A stretch of 64,000 nucleotides of DNA from Calliopum simillimum. Taxonomy: Eukaryota; Arthropoda; Insecta; Diptera; Lauxaniidae. A model generated the notes under the pieces. The model worked only from the letters and a program-made list of their open reading frames with translations. It did no database searches and had not been told where the DNA came from. Below are positions 33,450 to 44,964 of this stretch, in pieces. Numbering within the stretch: the stretch's first letter is position 1; every line of letters begins with the position of its first letter. The translations under genes and the position numbers were made by a program. The stretch is taken from positions 52,695,061-52,759,060 of the forward strand of contig OX638369.1 in NCBI GenBank assembly GCA_951812925.1. The letters run 5' to 3'.

Positions 33450-35018
33450 ATATTTTGCCAAGGTTATTTTTGCAGTCAAACATATTTTTAATGAATTTTC
33501 TTTATGTTTAATATTTAAGGTTATAATGACAAGTTTCTCACGGAAGTTGTACCAACTAAATTGAGGTAGACAACCACAAATGTCTTTAAGTAGGCAAGTT
33601 ACACTTGTTTCCGTTAGTCATAAAACTAAAACCGCAACAAACACCTGCGCATCCGCCCCATGCATGATTGGGGCTCTGATTTTAACATACCTTCATTGCT
33701 TAACTCCAATTGACCAAAACTTCATCCTCCAAAAATTAGTAGGCAAGTAGCGTTTTGCATTTTGTTTGTGTGTTTTACTCCCACGCCTGTTGTCACCGCC
33801 GCCAACAAAAACCCGCATTGCATTTTTATAAAATTTTTACATTTTCTTTTGAGTAAAATAGAAAATTCTTATGTTGGTATTTATGATAATTTTGTTTATT
33901 GGTAAATCCGATCACGTTTACGTTTAAAGCCGAATTTTGTCACCAATAAAATGAGTATTTTTTTTTCTATTTTTGGCTTTTTATCCCATGCTTTGCATTG
34001 AGTAGGCAATTAAGCAATAAAGAACTGAGACGAAAGGGGGGCGCTTAGGTACACGCATATGCCAAGGGTTAAAAGGATAAAAGGAAATGTTGCGTGGTAA
34101 CGTGAGTGGCTGTATAAGCATGCAGTCACGATATTTAAACTTTTTTTTTTGTAGTTCGAGATTGTGTATTTTTAAGTAAAAAGCAAGGTACACCCTAATA
34201 TTCTTTTTAATTAATTGACTGCATACGGTGAACTTAATTTTCACAATTTATATTTTTAATAACTTCCGTCCGGATGCTGCTGGCTGCCATTTGTATTAAA
34301 TTAAACACTTTGATATTCTTCCTATACCGGAAATTAAATATGACATTTGTAATTAATTCTTATATACAATCGCGCACACACATACACATCAACGCAATTG
34401 ACAAATATACATTCATTCACATGCCAACAACAACAACAACAACGATCGACCCACACTTAATTGTCGACAAATAACTTGCAAAATGTCATTTAAATATAAT
34501 TAAACATCGATTATTACTTTTATTATTATTTTTATGATTTTCCCCAAGCACTCACACACACACACAAATACACATGTGCACACACAAATACAGCGATAAA
34601 CGAAAAGAAAAATTTTACGCTTTTTACACCAGCATATGTTGTTGTTGTAAATGTATTTCCGCCAACTTTGCAATGCGTTGTTAATCCTTTTTTTTTGGAT
34701 TTATTTCCCATTTTTTCCTGTTTTGCTTTTACATTTTGATTTATAAAAACGGAAATTATTTCGCATGACGGAAGTTAAGTTAACGCCTGTATCTTTCTCG
34801 CTCTAACCAAACATGCACACACTTACCAGGGATACCAATGAAGTATTTTCTACAGAGTAATACCGAATGTATGCGTCGCAATCAATGCTTTTCCACACAG
34901 ATTCCATACTTTCTCTGCTCTTAATGTATATGGCTGTCCGAAGACATCGTGAATATGAGCACTAAAACAAGAAAAACTTGAATGGGGGAAATTTTTGGAG
35001 ATATTTAAGAGCAAAACC
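33450..35018. other. Intergenic, simple repeats only
   Basis: No gene seen. CA and CAA tracts occur at 34425-34442 and 34553-34567. Confidence 0.5.
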
Positions 35019-35020
35019 TA

Positions 35021-35620
35021 CCCTGCAGTAAAAAAATAAGACAGTCTACAAAAATACTAGTTCACGGTTAGTACTAGCCTGCAACTAGTGAAAAACGGAT
35101 GCAGTAGGGGCTAGTTTGATATCAGTTTGTAGTTTGTAGGGGCAAATAAATTTGAATCGTAACGAAAACAAAATATAATTTTCGTTTTTACTTTTGAAAT
35201 AATTTGTGTTTTGTGCCACTTGAAATATGTGTCAAAATAAATTGTGGAAAAAAAATTATATTAATGAATCCATTTTTGTTAATGTTGCTATGGATGTAAT
35301 TTCACTTTATTTAATTTATTTTAAGAAAATATAAACTCAAATCCAAAAAAAAAAAATAAAAAGAAAAGAAATATTACTGTAGGTTGACTACACACGAAAC
35401 CACTGGTTGAAGACTAGTTGTTAAAAGACTACTTCACAAAACAACTAGCCTCAGACTGGTGTAAACGTAATATAGAAGGGAGCATTTGAAATTTCGTAGG
35501 ACATCAACACACAAAAAAGAACAGTTGCTTGTATGCGAAAGGGATTGAAGTCAGACTAGTACTGGTTGGTAGAGCACTAGTTAATGAACTACAGTTGAAC
35601 TAGTCTGTTTGCCTGCAGGG
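35021..35620. mobile_element. 600-bp MITE rich in ACTAGT motifs
   Basis: TA + CCCTGCAG at the left and CTGCAGGG + TA at the right. Inside, ACTAGT and close variants (ACTAGC, CTAGTA) recur near both ends (35060-35120, 35405-35460, 35555-35605), as subterminal binding sites would. No coding capacity. Confidence 0.65.
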
Positions 35621-35624
35621 TATT

Positions 35625-36388
35625 CACGCTATATTGTATAGTATTTTAGAGGAACTATGTTCAGAGAAGAGATGTTTAAAAAAGCTGTGACAATCTTTCG
35701 TGCAGCCTATTTCCCTATCATCATAGCTCTAGACTATTTATGATCTCTGGTAGAAAAATTTTGCAATTCTTTTCAACTTTCAACTACTTATGTCCAACTA
35801 ATTTTTAATTAAAGAAACATTTAGTGCCAAAATTAAGATTTGCAATTCATTATTATCGCCTTTTATAAATAAAAACAGGCATCAAATTAAAACAGTAATT
35901 CGGCGAGAAAGTATATGGATCTGGAGGTGACAGTAATAGATGTAATGATAATATATCATCTGTATTAGAAACATAACTAATTGGAATCGCTATATATCAG
36001 ACTTAGTTGATCAATTATTAAATTTTGATTTAATTTTAGGTCTTGTGCTTAAAAGCCTGAAAAGGTATTTTATTATTTATTTTTGTATTTTGACTCAATT
36101 TTAATTTTTTTATTCAGTTATTAGAAAAGTCCCTTATTTTGACCTAAAAATCGATAGTAGCGCGAGTTACCAATTTTAAGTAACGCGAATTACCAATACA
36201 ATTTTTGCATTATTTTAAAAAATACGATTTAATATTGTTGTTTCTAATAAAGAAAGACTTCTAATGTACGAAAATCTACACACAAATTTCGCAGAAACTT
36301 GCGAGAAATTTACTCGCTGAAAATGTTGTCCAAAAATGATAACGCGAGTTACCAGCACAATTTACTGTTTTACTGGATAAATATGCGT
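35625..36388. other. Intergenic with GAGTTACCA motifs
   Basis: No gene seen. GCGAGTTACCA recurs at 36163 and 36343, resembling the ends of the 7054-7334 MITE. Confidence 0.4.
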
Positions 36389-36870
36389 TACCACTGAAAA
36401 TTGTGCGCATTTTTGATTCGAATGTGAAATCGGTTTTGTTATATGGGTGCGAAACGTGGCATGTTGCTGAACAACTAACGAACAAGCTGCAAGTATTCGT
36501 CAACAAAAGCTTAAGGCGAATACTAAAGGTTTGGTGATCTCGCACTATATCAAATGCCGTGCTACATCAAAAATGCAATCAGAGGGCTATAGCAATCGAG
36601 GTCAAGCTGCGCAAATGGAGATGGATTGGTCACACTCTCCGGAAACCACACAGCGAAGTTTGTCGCCAGGCTCTTGAGTGGAATCCACAAGGCAGTAGAG
36701 GACGTGGTAGACCCAAAACCAACTGGAAGAGGTCGCTGGAAAAGGAAATCCAAGAATCGGGAAAGTCGTGGCAAGAGATTAAAGTCATCGCAAGGGATCG
36801 TGACAAATGGAGAGATTTCATATTGGCCCTATGCTCCTCCTAGGAGTTAAAGGAGAATACATATACATAC
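36389..36870 (+). mobile_element. 3' end of an RTE-clade LINE (ORF C-terminus)
   Basis: LLYGCETWHVAEQLTNKLQV (36435-36495) is followed by a stop near 36535 and then RKWRWIGHTLRKPHSEVCRQ, RGRPKTNWKRSLEKE and ALCSS, ending in TAG (36841-36843). This is the region after the reverse transcriptase domain in RTE/BovB-like endonuclease-reverse transcriptases. The 3' tail is short (GAGTTAAAGGAGAATACATA). It is 5' truncated at about 36389 with one internal stop. A second copy of its last 37 bp lies inverted at 59994-60030. Confidence 0.82.
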
Positions 36871-37194
36871 TGAAAATTGTAACTAACCCGTAACACAAGC
36901 AATATATTATGTTCATAAAGTATCCAATTTTGTTAGTTAATCCAAAGGATGATCACCAAAAGCTTCATTATAGTAAACTCTTAAGAAACTTTCTTTTTAT
37001 GCCGCGACTTATCATCAGTGGAATCTAAAGGGTGACTCATTTGACGCACTTTTTGAAAAATAAAAATAATAAAAAATTTTTATTATTATAGGTTAATCTT
37101 TAATATCATACCATTACATATATTTTTTAAAGATTATCGAGGTTATCGTGAGTCACTGTTCCCGGGGAAATGATGCCTGTAATTAAACGTCTTC

Positions 37195-37600
37195 TAAAGT
37201 TCCACACGAGAAAAAAAATAGTTCTAAAAACTTTATTTCTAGTAAAATTTCATGTCAATATTGTGACAACTACCTAATAAATTAAATTTTACCTAACTGT
37301 TTTAGTAAATTCAGAATTTTCAAATAACCTTAGTGTATAGTAATTTTTTTGATAAGGTGAAGTTAAAAAAAAAAACAAAAAAAAAAAAAAACTAACTGAA
37401 CGCACTAGGATTCGAACCAGAGTCCGTTTGATAGATAGATAAAAACATATTATTTTTACTTACAACAACAAACTTGTTAGACATCTACTCTACTGACCTA
37501 TAAGCTAAAGAGGTATAAATTTTGCATATTAAGCAAATGTCTGTGCAAACATAAATATTTTTACTAGAATTATGAAGTAAAAATGGTTATACATTTTCCT
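37195..37600 (-). mobile_element. Repeat unit carrying a tRNA-like block
   Basis: 37549-37599 matches 10575-10625. The block CATATTAAGCAAATGT at 37525-37540 matches 332-346 next to the first tRNA-like unit. The left side begins CACACGAGAAAAAAAATAG. Boundaries are uncertain. Confidence 0.4.
37384..37515 (-). other. tRNA-like unit (B-box plus T-tract, degenerate A-box)
   Basis: On the minus strand it reads TTAGCTTATAGGTCAGTAGA (D-arm-like), an expanded AT-rich middle, GGTTCGAATCC (37408-37418 in complement) and a long T-tract. Upstream TGCAAAATTT (37517-37526 in complement) is close to the TACAAATTT of the other units. Not a functional tRNA. Confidence 0.4.
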
Positions 37601-38399
37601 GCCTGCAAGCTTAATTTACTCTACGTATAGGAAAATGTAGGAAACTATATTTAATTTGTAAATACTAGTTTATAATGTTTATTTATGTTTGAAATTTAGG
37701 GTTAATTACTTTTATTTTCTTACTACTCGAGTGGAGTAAAAATTATGACACCCATTTTTCTCCGTGCCGTTTTAGATGATTTAGATGATTGAAAGGAAAA
37801 AGCTTATTGTGTTATCATATGATCCAGATGGTCAATTGGTCAATTTCAGGCAGCACTAATGGTGCCATAACAAATCATCGTGACGGAATCATTTGTCAAT
37901 GCTTGTCTTCGAGTTGGTCTTGACCTCAAACACAGCAATATTTTTCACTTGATTTAGCCAATAACGCAGAAATGAGACTCAGTGAATCAACGTCAAGATT
38001 TTCAAGTGCCCAATGACAGTAAATCGGTGCCGGCCAAAGGCTTTTCATGTTGAAATATCAAACAATACTAAAAAAAAATACCATGACAGTTAAAAACAAC
38101 TCACTCGCAATTTGGCATAAAATCTCTAGTCAAAAATATTTCCACGTGTTATAGCCATAGTACTTAAGACCTTGATTAAGTGAGTCTTCAAAAATCGTCG
38201 ACCTAAAAAATTATCGTCATTATTAACATTTACATTCACGTCTTCAAATCTTAAAAAAAAATTCATAAAGACTAGACCAACATTCATTATATTTTTTTTT
38301 AAGGAAATTTTTTATTCAAAACTTAAAGAATTCAGACAAAATTCGCCAATTTTTTTTTTTTTTTTTTTCAAGTAAAAAAATTTAACGATAATTATTTCG
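37601..38399. other. Intergenic, no gene seen
   Basis: AT-rich; nothing recognised. Confidence 0.45.
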
Positions 38400-38724
38400 T
38401 ACACAGTAAAAAGTGATAGTTTACTTTTGATTCCATTCGGTATTGATTTTAAACTGCTTTGGTATCAAATCCAAAATTTATTCCAAAAAAGGTTGAAATT
38501 TATTCTGGTAGGTTTTAATTTTATCACAAAAAATATTTACTCTTAAACCAATTAGTTTTTTCAATTTTTTAATACCAAAGTGGCTTAAAAAGAATCCTAA
38601 AATTACTTTAAATTCAAAAAACTAATCATTTTTAGTTTTAAAATAAGTCCAAGAAAAGTATTAAAATATTCTCTGCGCCAATTTTAATACTTTTGGTTTG
38701 AAACTAATGCCATCAAAGTTTTAA

Positions 38725-39668
38725 CACTCAAATCCACATCATGGGTAAAATTTACCCATGCGAAGTTTGTTTTCGTAATAATTCGCTAAAAAACCAACAA
38801 AAAAACGAAGTAAGCGCATGTAAATTACCTCACTGTATTCTCCTTTTGTTGTGGGCTTTGTCGCCAGCGGTCGTCGTCGGTTGTCGGAGGTATAGCGTTT
38901 TAATTTTTTTTTCGGGTAAATTTTACCCATGTTGTGGACTTATGTAAGTTTTTTTTTTTCGTTTTGATTAAAAATAGTGAAAAATGGCACGAAAAAGAGT
39001 AAAACATGACGACGAAATAATTAAAATTTTGAAAAAAAAAATAACTCTCATTGTTTTAACCAAAGTTAAAAAGCAGATACCAAATCACACAACTTTGAAA
39101 AAGTTTGAAGGAGCTTATAATGAAAATTTTTCGTACTTTTAGTCCACTCTGAAAACAACCAATGTTGTACTAGAAAAACCTGTCAGATGTTTCTAATGTC
39201 CGGCAAAAAAAGACCGAAAAACTAAAAACCTTTGAATTTGGTGTAAAAAACCTTTTTGCTCTGAGCATAGGGCTATGATTTGCAGTACATGCTCATCCTT
39301 ATTTGTTTTATTTTTTTGGTACTTTTTTATGAGCTTGTATAAAAAATTTTGAAATGTTATTTAATTGAATTGATAATAATATAAAAATACTTTATTTTAT
39401 TTATATAAAAAATGTAATTTGTTACAAAAAACATTATATTTTTTTTTTTTTTTTTGTGTTTCAAAAAATTGCCAATGAATTAATGTAAAAATTATTTATT
39501 TTCAAAGTTTCCTTAAAATATATATAAAGAACACCAGATATGACTTATTTTCCTTGATATTAGATTGTTAAGGTAGAAATAACTAAGTTTCGTTAAAAAT
39601 TTGGGATATTGACCAAAACAGAATGTTTTTAAGTTATGGGTAAAATTTACCCATGATGTGGACTTGTG
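38725..39668 (+). mobile_element. piggyBac-like element, nested
   Basis: TTAA at 38721-38724; the right flank is TTGC (39669-39672), an imperfect TTAA. Inverted ends: CACTCAAATCCACATCATGG and, from the right, CACAAGTCCACATCATGG, both continuing into the palindrome ATGGGTAAAATTTACCCAT (38741, 39636). A further copy of the palindrome core is at 38914-38932. The interior retains the C-terminal cysteine-rich domain of a piggyBac transposase. Confidence 0.75.
38984..39295 (+). pseudogene. piggyBac-like transposase C-terminal cysteine-rich domain remnant
   Basis: The frame at 39182-39292 reads VRCF, a stop, CPAKKDRKTKNL, a stop, IWCKKPFCSEHRAMICSTC. This matches the C-x2-C ... KKDRKT ... C-x2-C ... 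C-x-EH ... C-x2-C finger at the end of piggyBac transposases. The stop after NL sits where a Cys is expected (TGT to TGA). Upstream fragments (NHTTLKKFEGAYNENFS near 39090-39140) carry further lesions. The DDD catalytic core is missing. Confidence 0.72.
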
Positions 39669-39850
39669 TTGCTAAAAATATGTTGGGGAGATGAGGGTTA
39701 ATTTAGCTTGGAGAGACTTTTTAATTTCAAAATTTGAAAAACTTTATTTATCAAAAGAGCATAAAAAAAGAACGAGAACAAAATAACAAAAAAAAAAAAT
39801 TTTATATTTCAATTGTTTAAATACAAATTTCACACAACTACATCAATACG

Positions 39851-39952
39851 TTTGATAGCCGAGTGAGCTAAAGACTTTGTAATTTATATACACAAGATGT
39901 TGTACCCTTGGTTCGAATCTCAGTACGGATGGCTTGTTTTTTTTTTTTTTTT
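39851..39952 (+). other. tRNA-like unit (good A-box and B-box, T-tract)
   Basis: A-box TAGCCGAGTGA at 39856-39866 and B-box GGTTCGAATCT at 39910-39920, followed by a T run from about 39936. Upstream TACAAATTT is at 39832-39840. The A-box resembles Leu/Ser tRNAs. The arms between are AT-rich and do not fold into a clean cloverleaf. This is the best preserved of the tRNA-like units. Confidence 0.55.
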
Positions 39953-40103
39953 TAATTAAATTTAAATTTTTTTTTTTTTTTTTTCATCTTTCTCCCTCTC
40001 TTTATTTATTCCAAAATAGTTTAAAATTAAAACTTTTTTTGGCATTGTTCTATATAAATACTTTTTTTTGGTTTTAAAATTAAACTAAAATTTTTACTGT
40101 GTA

Positions 40104-43035
40104 TATATGTATCAAATACTATTTGTAGATCATGTAAATGTTAATAAAATAGATCCCATTACTTTTTATCGAGCGAAAACAGATTCAGAGATTTCCTTAA
40201 AAACTAGTTTTTCAAAATTTGAACAGTTTGTTAAAAATATCTCCTAAACTATAGGTACTACGAAAAAAAGCTGGAAGTGGTTTTTAGGAAATATAATTTT
40301 CTACAACAAAATATTTTTACTTTTTTTGTGCAATTAGTCGTTCAAGAGTTATCTTAATTTAAAAAGTACAACATATAAATATCGCGAAGTTTTAAAACTT
40401 TTTAAATTGACACACTTCCTAAACCATAAGTAATAGGAAAAAAATTTTTAAGGCTTTTTCGTAGTAAATCATTGAATCTAAACAACTTTGACTCAGCAAA
40501 TAACTGTCGACCACTATTTTTTCGTAACTGCAGCCGTAAGCGCAATAATTGAAAAATTGCTTCGGCTAAAGCAACATGGAAATCGTTCGTTAGCCGATCA
40601 TTTCCGAAGTGCTCTAAGGATTTTGAAATTTTTTATTGAAAACATGTTGAAATACGATGTTTAACAGAATTCCGTAAAAAAAAATGGGTTACTCGAAAAT
40701 TTTATTCACATCACCCAAAGGACAAGCGTGCGCTTTTATTCTCTAATTCTCAAAATCAGTCATTTTCGAAACAACGAATCGGTAGCAGTAACCATTAATG
40801 TGGATTTTTTAGCTCTGTTTTATTATCAAGCTGACGTTATTCTTTCGATATCCGATTGGCAGTATATTTGAGATTTCATCTCTTTCTAAGGAGGAGATGT
40901 CGGTGTATATTGTTTTCTAAAGCCAAAGTTGATTTTATGTTCGTCTGAACCATTTCATCTGAATTCCGATAGCCCTTATACTTACTTCCATTTTAAGTTT
41001 TTTATTCGTTTACCCCTGATTTCAGCTGACGTTCGAATGCTCGATTTGTCGATATGTTAATTATATGCCTTCAAGAAAGTGTTTGTTTCAAGTTTGGATA
41101 TGGGTTCACTGAGATTGGTTTCCTATTCTTTAGAGCACTTTTATATTGACTACTCTTTTCTTGAATACAAATTATTTAGTAGACTCTTATTTTGGATACA
41201 GATCACTGACTCCGTCTTTACGTCATCTTTCTTCAAAAATGATACCATTGCAGAAATAATTTCGTAACTTCATGTTTTAAGGTTAAGTACGAAATCTTCC
41301 ATGGTTACCATAATAAGCAGGGTCTCTATGTGAAGACAAAAGCGGACATTTTAGATGAGTATCGCAACTCTATTGCCTAGAAATTCTTATAAACATTTCA
41401 AAATGAGGGACTACTCTGAAGGTAATTACAATTTTGAATTCAGCTAAATAGTTCCTGGGCCGACCGCGAAAATACAGACATATGAAGCTTCTATCAACAC
41501 TCAATGAAAATACCGAATGCCTCAACTAAAAAATATGCGCACTTATTCCTAAAAGTCGTTTGGGAGCTTAGAGAAATGTTTTCTTCAAAATTGCTTTTAA
41601 AATGTTTGGAGATGGACTCAGCATACGGCATTGTGAAGACGTGATCGAGTGGTTGAACCCATTTCAATTGACGAAATATTGTGATACCTGCTTACTTTCA
41701 TTGAAGTCTACTTATAAGTGGCAGCCCTGCACTCTTTTGACCCTACAAAGCGTGCACTATGTAACGTAATGGATGAGCATGTGGGCATTTCTTGTACCGT
41801 CTCTATGTCTGTCTGTCCGTCCGCCCGCTTGTTTCTGTGTATGTGCGAGTATTGGAGAGGGTTCAATAAAGTTTATTGCAACTGCAAAATGTTTCAATTA
41901 AAAAATTTTCCGGTATGAAATGCGCCACATTTTCATTGTTGTTTTGCCGTCCCTTTCAATAATTCAATAAAATTTTGTTGAAATAACTTTACAAGTTGGC
42001 AGAAACAATTAAAAAAGGGAAAACTTGTAGCGCAGAGATTGTTTCTGTTTTATATTTTTATTAAAAACATTTCTTAGATACTTTCAATCAAGTACATATT
42101 TTTTCCGCATCACATACGACTATCTGTACGAGTACACTTCTATAGAGAGAAATTAATCTTAAAAAACTTTTTAAAAAAATGCGTCAATGAAAATGTATAG
42201 ATGAATTATTACAAAACGGATGGAGTTTATTTGGAAAAACAAATGCATTCTTGCATAACACCAATAAATGATAAAATTAGACCACACACGGTGAGGTGTT
42301 AAAAATCGGTCTTTACACAGAAGGCCACAAACTTTTCTATTGATTTTTGTTGTTTTCTTTCTATATTTGCATACTGAATGATTTGTTTGTGTATTTGTTT
42401 ATCACTGATAATGTGGTACTTCTTGTTTATTTCATTTTTTAGCACCTCGCTCTAAAATCTAAATCATTTTGTAAACATGTCTGCCCTTGCGCCTAGAACA
42501 TCTGTCTGGCATTAGTGTTAGCGCTGGGCTATAAGTGTAGCCAATTAATCAGTGAGATCTATAGTCAAGTAGGGACCAAACTAGGTGTCAAATAATTAAA
42601 AAAACACTCTTTAATTGAAATCATTATTCACTGATATTTCATGTGAATAAAACTTATGCTTCTACCACTAATATCCTGTAATTCCTAAGGAGTGCAGGAA
42701 TCGAATAATCTTTTTCGTTCCCTGGTATTTTGTATTATGTGGCGCCAGTTTTTTCCGATGACATGACATGTCATTTAATACAATTCGGCAAAACGTTGCT
42801 CTGGGCCTTCCTCTGATTTCATATGCCTGCGGCGTAACGGGGGGTTTCCTGTAAAAATCATTTATATGATCAGTGTAATTGAGACTTCACCTTTCTCTTT
42901 ATTCTCATTCTGAGGAGGGGATTTTGAACCTCCTAAACCCCTCCCGTGGCTAAGTGCTTGCTGTGGCGATAAACTTAACATAAACCATATATTGCTTTTT
43001 TATCGAAAATATGTAGCCGTAAAAAAATCTTTATC
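40104..43035. other. Intergenic, no gene seen
   Basis: About 2.9 kb with no recognised gene or repeat pair. Frames of 62-66 codons have no domain. A CCTGCGGCGTAACGGGG stretch near 42825 resembles a hAT end but has no partner. Confidence 0.4.
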
Positions 43036-43039
43036 TTTA

Positions 43040-44960
43040 TGTCTCATTATATCCTGATTTTATTTTCGATACTAAGACCAAAACGCTGATATTATTTCAA
43101 GACCAAGATTCCTATGGTCAGTGGCGTAACTAGACCGTTCGAGGCCCGTGGCAAGGAAGGGGCCCTTACTCAATGTAAAGAAACTCAACTAATTTTAATT
43201 AATACTTTGATATATTTTAGAGAGTGATTAAAGGCTTTCTGCTTAGCAAAGTGTTAATGAAAGGGTTAAAATTTTGGGCAACGGAAATTTTGTAAATCTA
43301 ATTTTGATAATGATCGCTCAGCACTAGCCGTAGTCATATGATTGGCGAAAAATAACAAAACTGCAGTGCACACTTCAGGAAAACTTGAACACATAAAATG
43401 TGATCGTCCAAAGGTCGAAAACATATTATTTTGAATGAAATATCACCTCGATCTCCGGAAAATTCCAAAAATTCACTGAGCTATGGCGTTTAGAAATCGT
43501 AAAAATTCAAGTTTGTAGATACCGAAGTTTAAAGTGTGACAATTTTTTCTAGAAAGTGGAAGAGGTTTCAGAAGACCGCTTTTGATGTTTGTATTTTGAT
43601 AATTGACCTCAAATCAATTGAAAGCTATTCAGGACATGTTCCTCCTTAAACTGAGGACTGGTAAAATTTAACCTACCTATCTCTTTTTTTTGGCTACACT
43701 GTTAAATTTAGTAATTTAAGATAAAGTCCCCTTTCATCTGGACGGCCGCAATTTGTTTGGGGGTGCTTTTCTAATAGTACCATAGATATGGATTTTTGTT
43801 CTAGTTTAATCTTGAGAAATAACCTTTAGCGAGATATTTATAAAAAACTCACTTTCTCGACCTTTAGAACCCGATATATGACTAGAACAAAAGTTCATAA
43901 CACTCTCAAAAAAATCAGCCTTGATATTATGGCATAGTTTAGTCAACCGCTTGCTCTCCATCTATATGACTTTTCAGATAAATCAACAAATTCTAAAGCT
44001 TTTTCCTATAAATCGGCGTCATTTAAATTTTGCGAAGTGACGGAATGGCACTTAAATCGGAAATAAGTTCGTTCATTCCAATGAATCGCAATCTCAGTTG
44101 ATTGATGATAATATTCAACACCCTATAGAAGACATTCAGCTGGTTCAAACTTTCTGGACTTTGGAGACGTTGAACCTCGTAAATTTCATCCAAATGGCGT
44201 TACACCTTCCTCTGACAAGGAAATTTAGGGGTGCAACAATATTGCGTGCGTTTTTAAATCTCCAAATTCATTTCACTTATAATCTTATGTATTCCAATTT
44301 ATCACATCAAATTATTTTATACCAAAATTGTATAAGTTTTAAACCAAATTTCTTATAAAAATCTAAATTTCAACCAAAATAGTGGGAAGTATGAGAAAAA
44401 CAATGTTTTTCTTCGTTTGCTCCTATCTACTGTTCCAAAGTACACCGAAAGTAACACCACTGGACAGATTAAAAATATCTTCTATATATATTCGGCAGCA
44501 TTGTTGCTGCGCCAAGTTTTCCTCGTTCAAACCTCGATAAATTTTCTTTATGCTCGCGGCTCCCTAGCTCTGGGGGCCCTTTCCGGCCGGGGGTTCGTGC
44601 CATTTTGCCCGTAATGCCACCCCACAGTTACGGCACTGCTTATGGTTTTGGTCACAATGATGATTAAGACCTAGACTGCTTTTGCTTTGCTTTTTGCTTT
44701 TTAGTCTTGGTAATTTATAGTTAATAGTCATGCAATTTTCAAGTATACAATCATCTTTCAAATCGGTATTTTGTATATCCTGCTGCTTTGTAAAAATAAG
44801 GCTTGAAAATTTTGAATACTCAACAATCTTAAAAACTTTTCAAGACCAACACCATGACCGAGACCAAGACTTAATGCCTAATGCGAAGACTCAACATCAA
44901 AACCAAGACCAAGGCTCAAGGTCCAAGGCCAACTTCAAGATTTCTATGGTCTTGGTGATC
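43040..44960. mobile_element. AAGACCAAGA-rich MITE, copy 1, split by a hAT insertion
   Basis: 43060-43118 plus 44639-44950 align with the reverse complement of the MITE at 48001-48435 once the hAT element is removed: TTTCAAGACCAAG...TATGGT, then TTGGTCACAATGATGA, then AGTCTTGGTAATTTATAGTT. Outer ends are approximate. Confidence 0.6.
43119..44638. mobile_element. hAT element, non-autonomous, 1520 bp
   Basis: TIRs CAGTGGCGTAACT (left) and, inverted, CAGTGCCGTAACT (right). The 8-bp target duplications CCTATGGT (43111-43118) and CTTATGGT (44639-44646) differ at one base. G/C-rich subterminal regions (AAGGGGCCC, GGGGGCCC) are typical of this hAT group. A related broken copy is at 4162-4545. No transposase is recognised; the 86-codon frame at 44098-44358 has no domain. 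Confidence 0.85.
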
Positions 44961-44964
44961 CCCA

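Larger units (their letters stand above)
38402..40101. mobile_element. TA-flanked TIR element (CACAGTAAAAA type)
   Basis: TA + CACAGTAAAAA at the left; TTTTTACTGTG + TA at the right. The arms share AT-rich GGTTTTAA-type motifs. It hosts a nested piggyBac-like element (38725-39668) and a tRNA-like unit (39851-39952). Its ends resemble those of the 5893 and 19741 elements, suggesting one transposase family. Confidence 0.6.
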
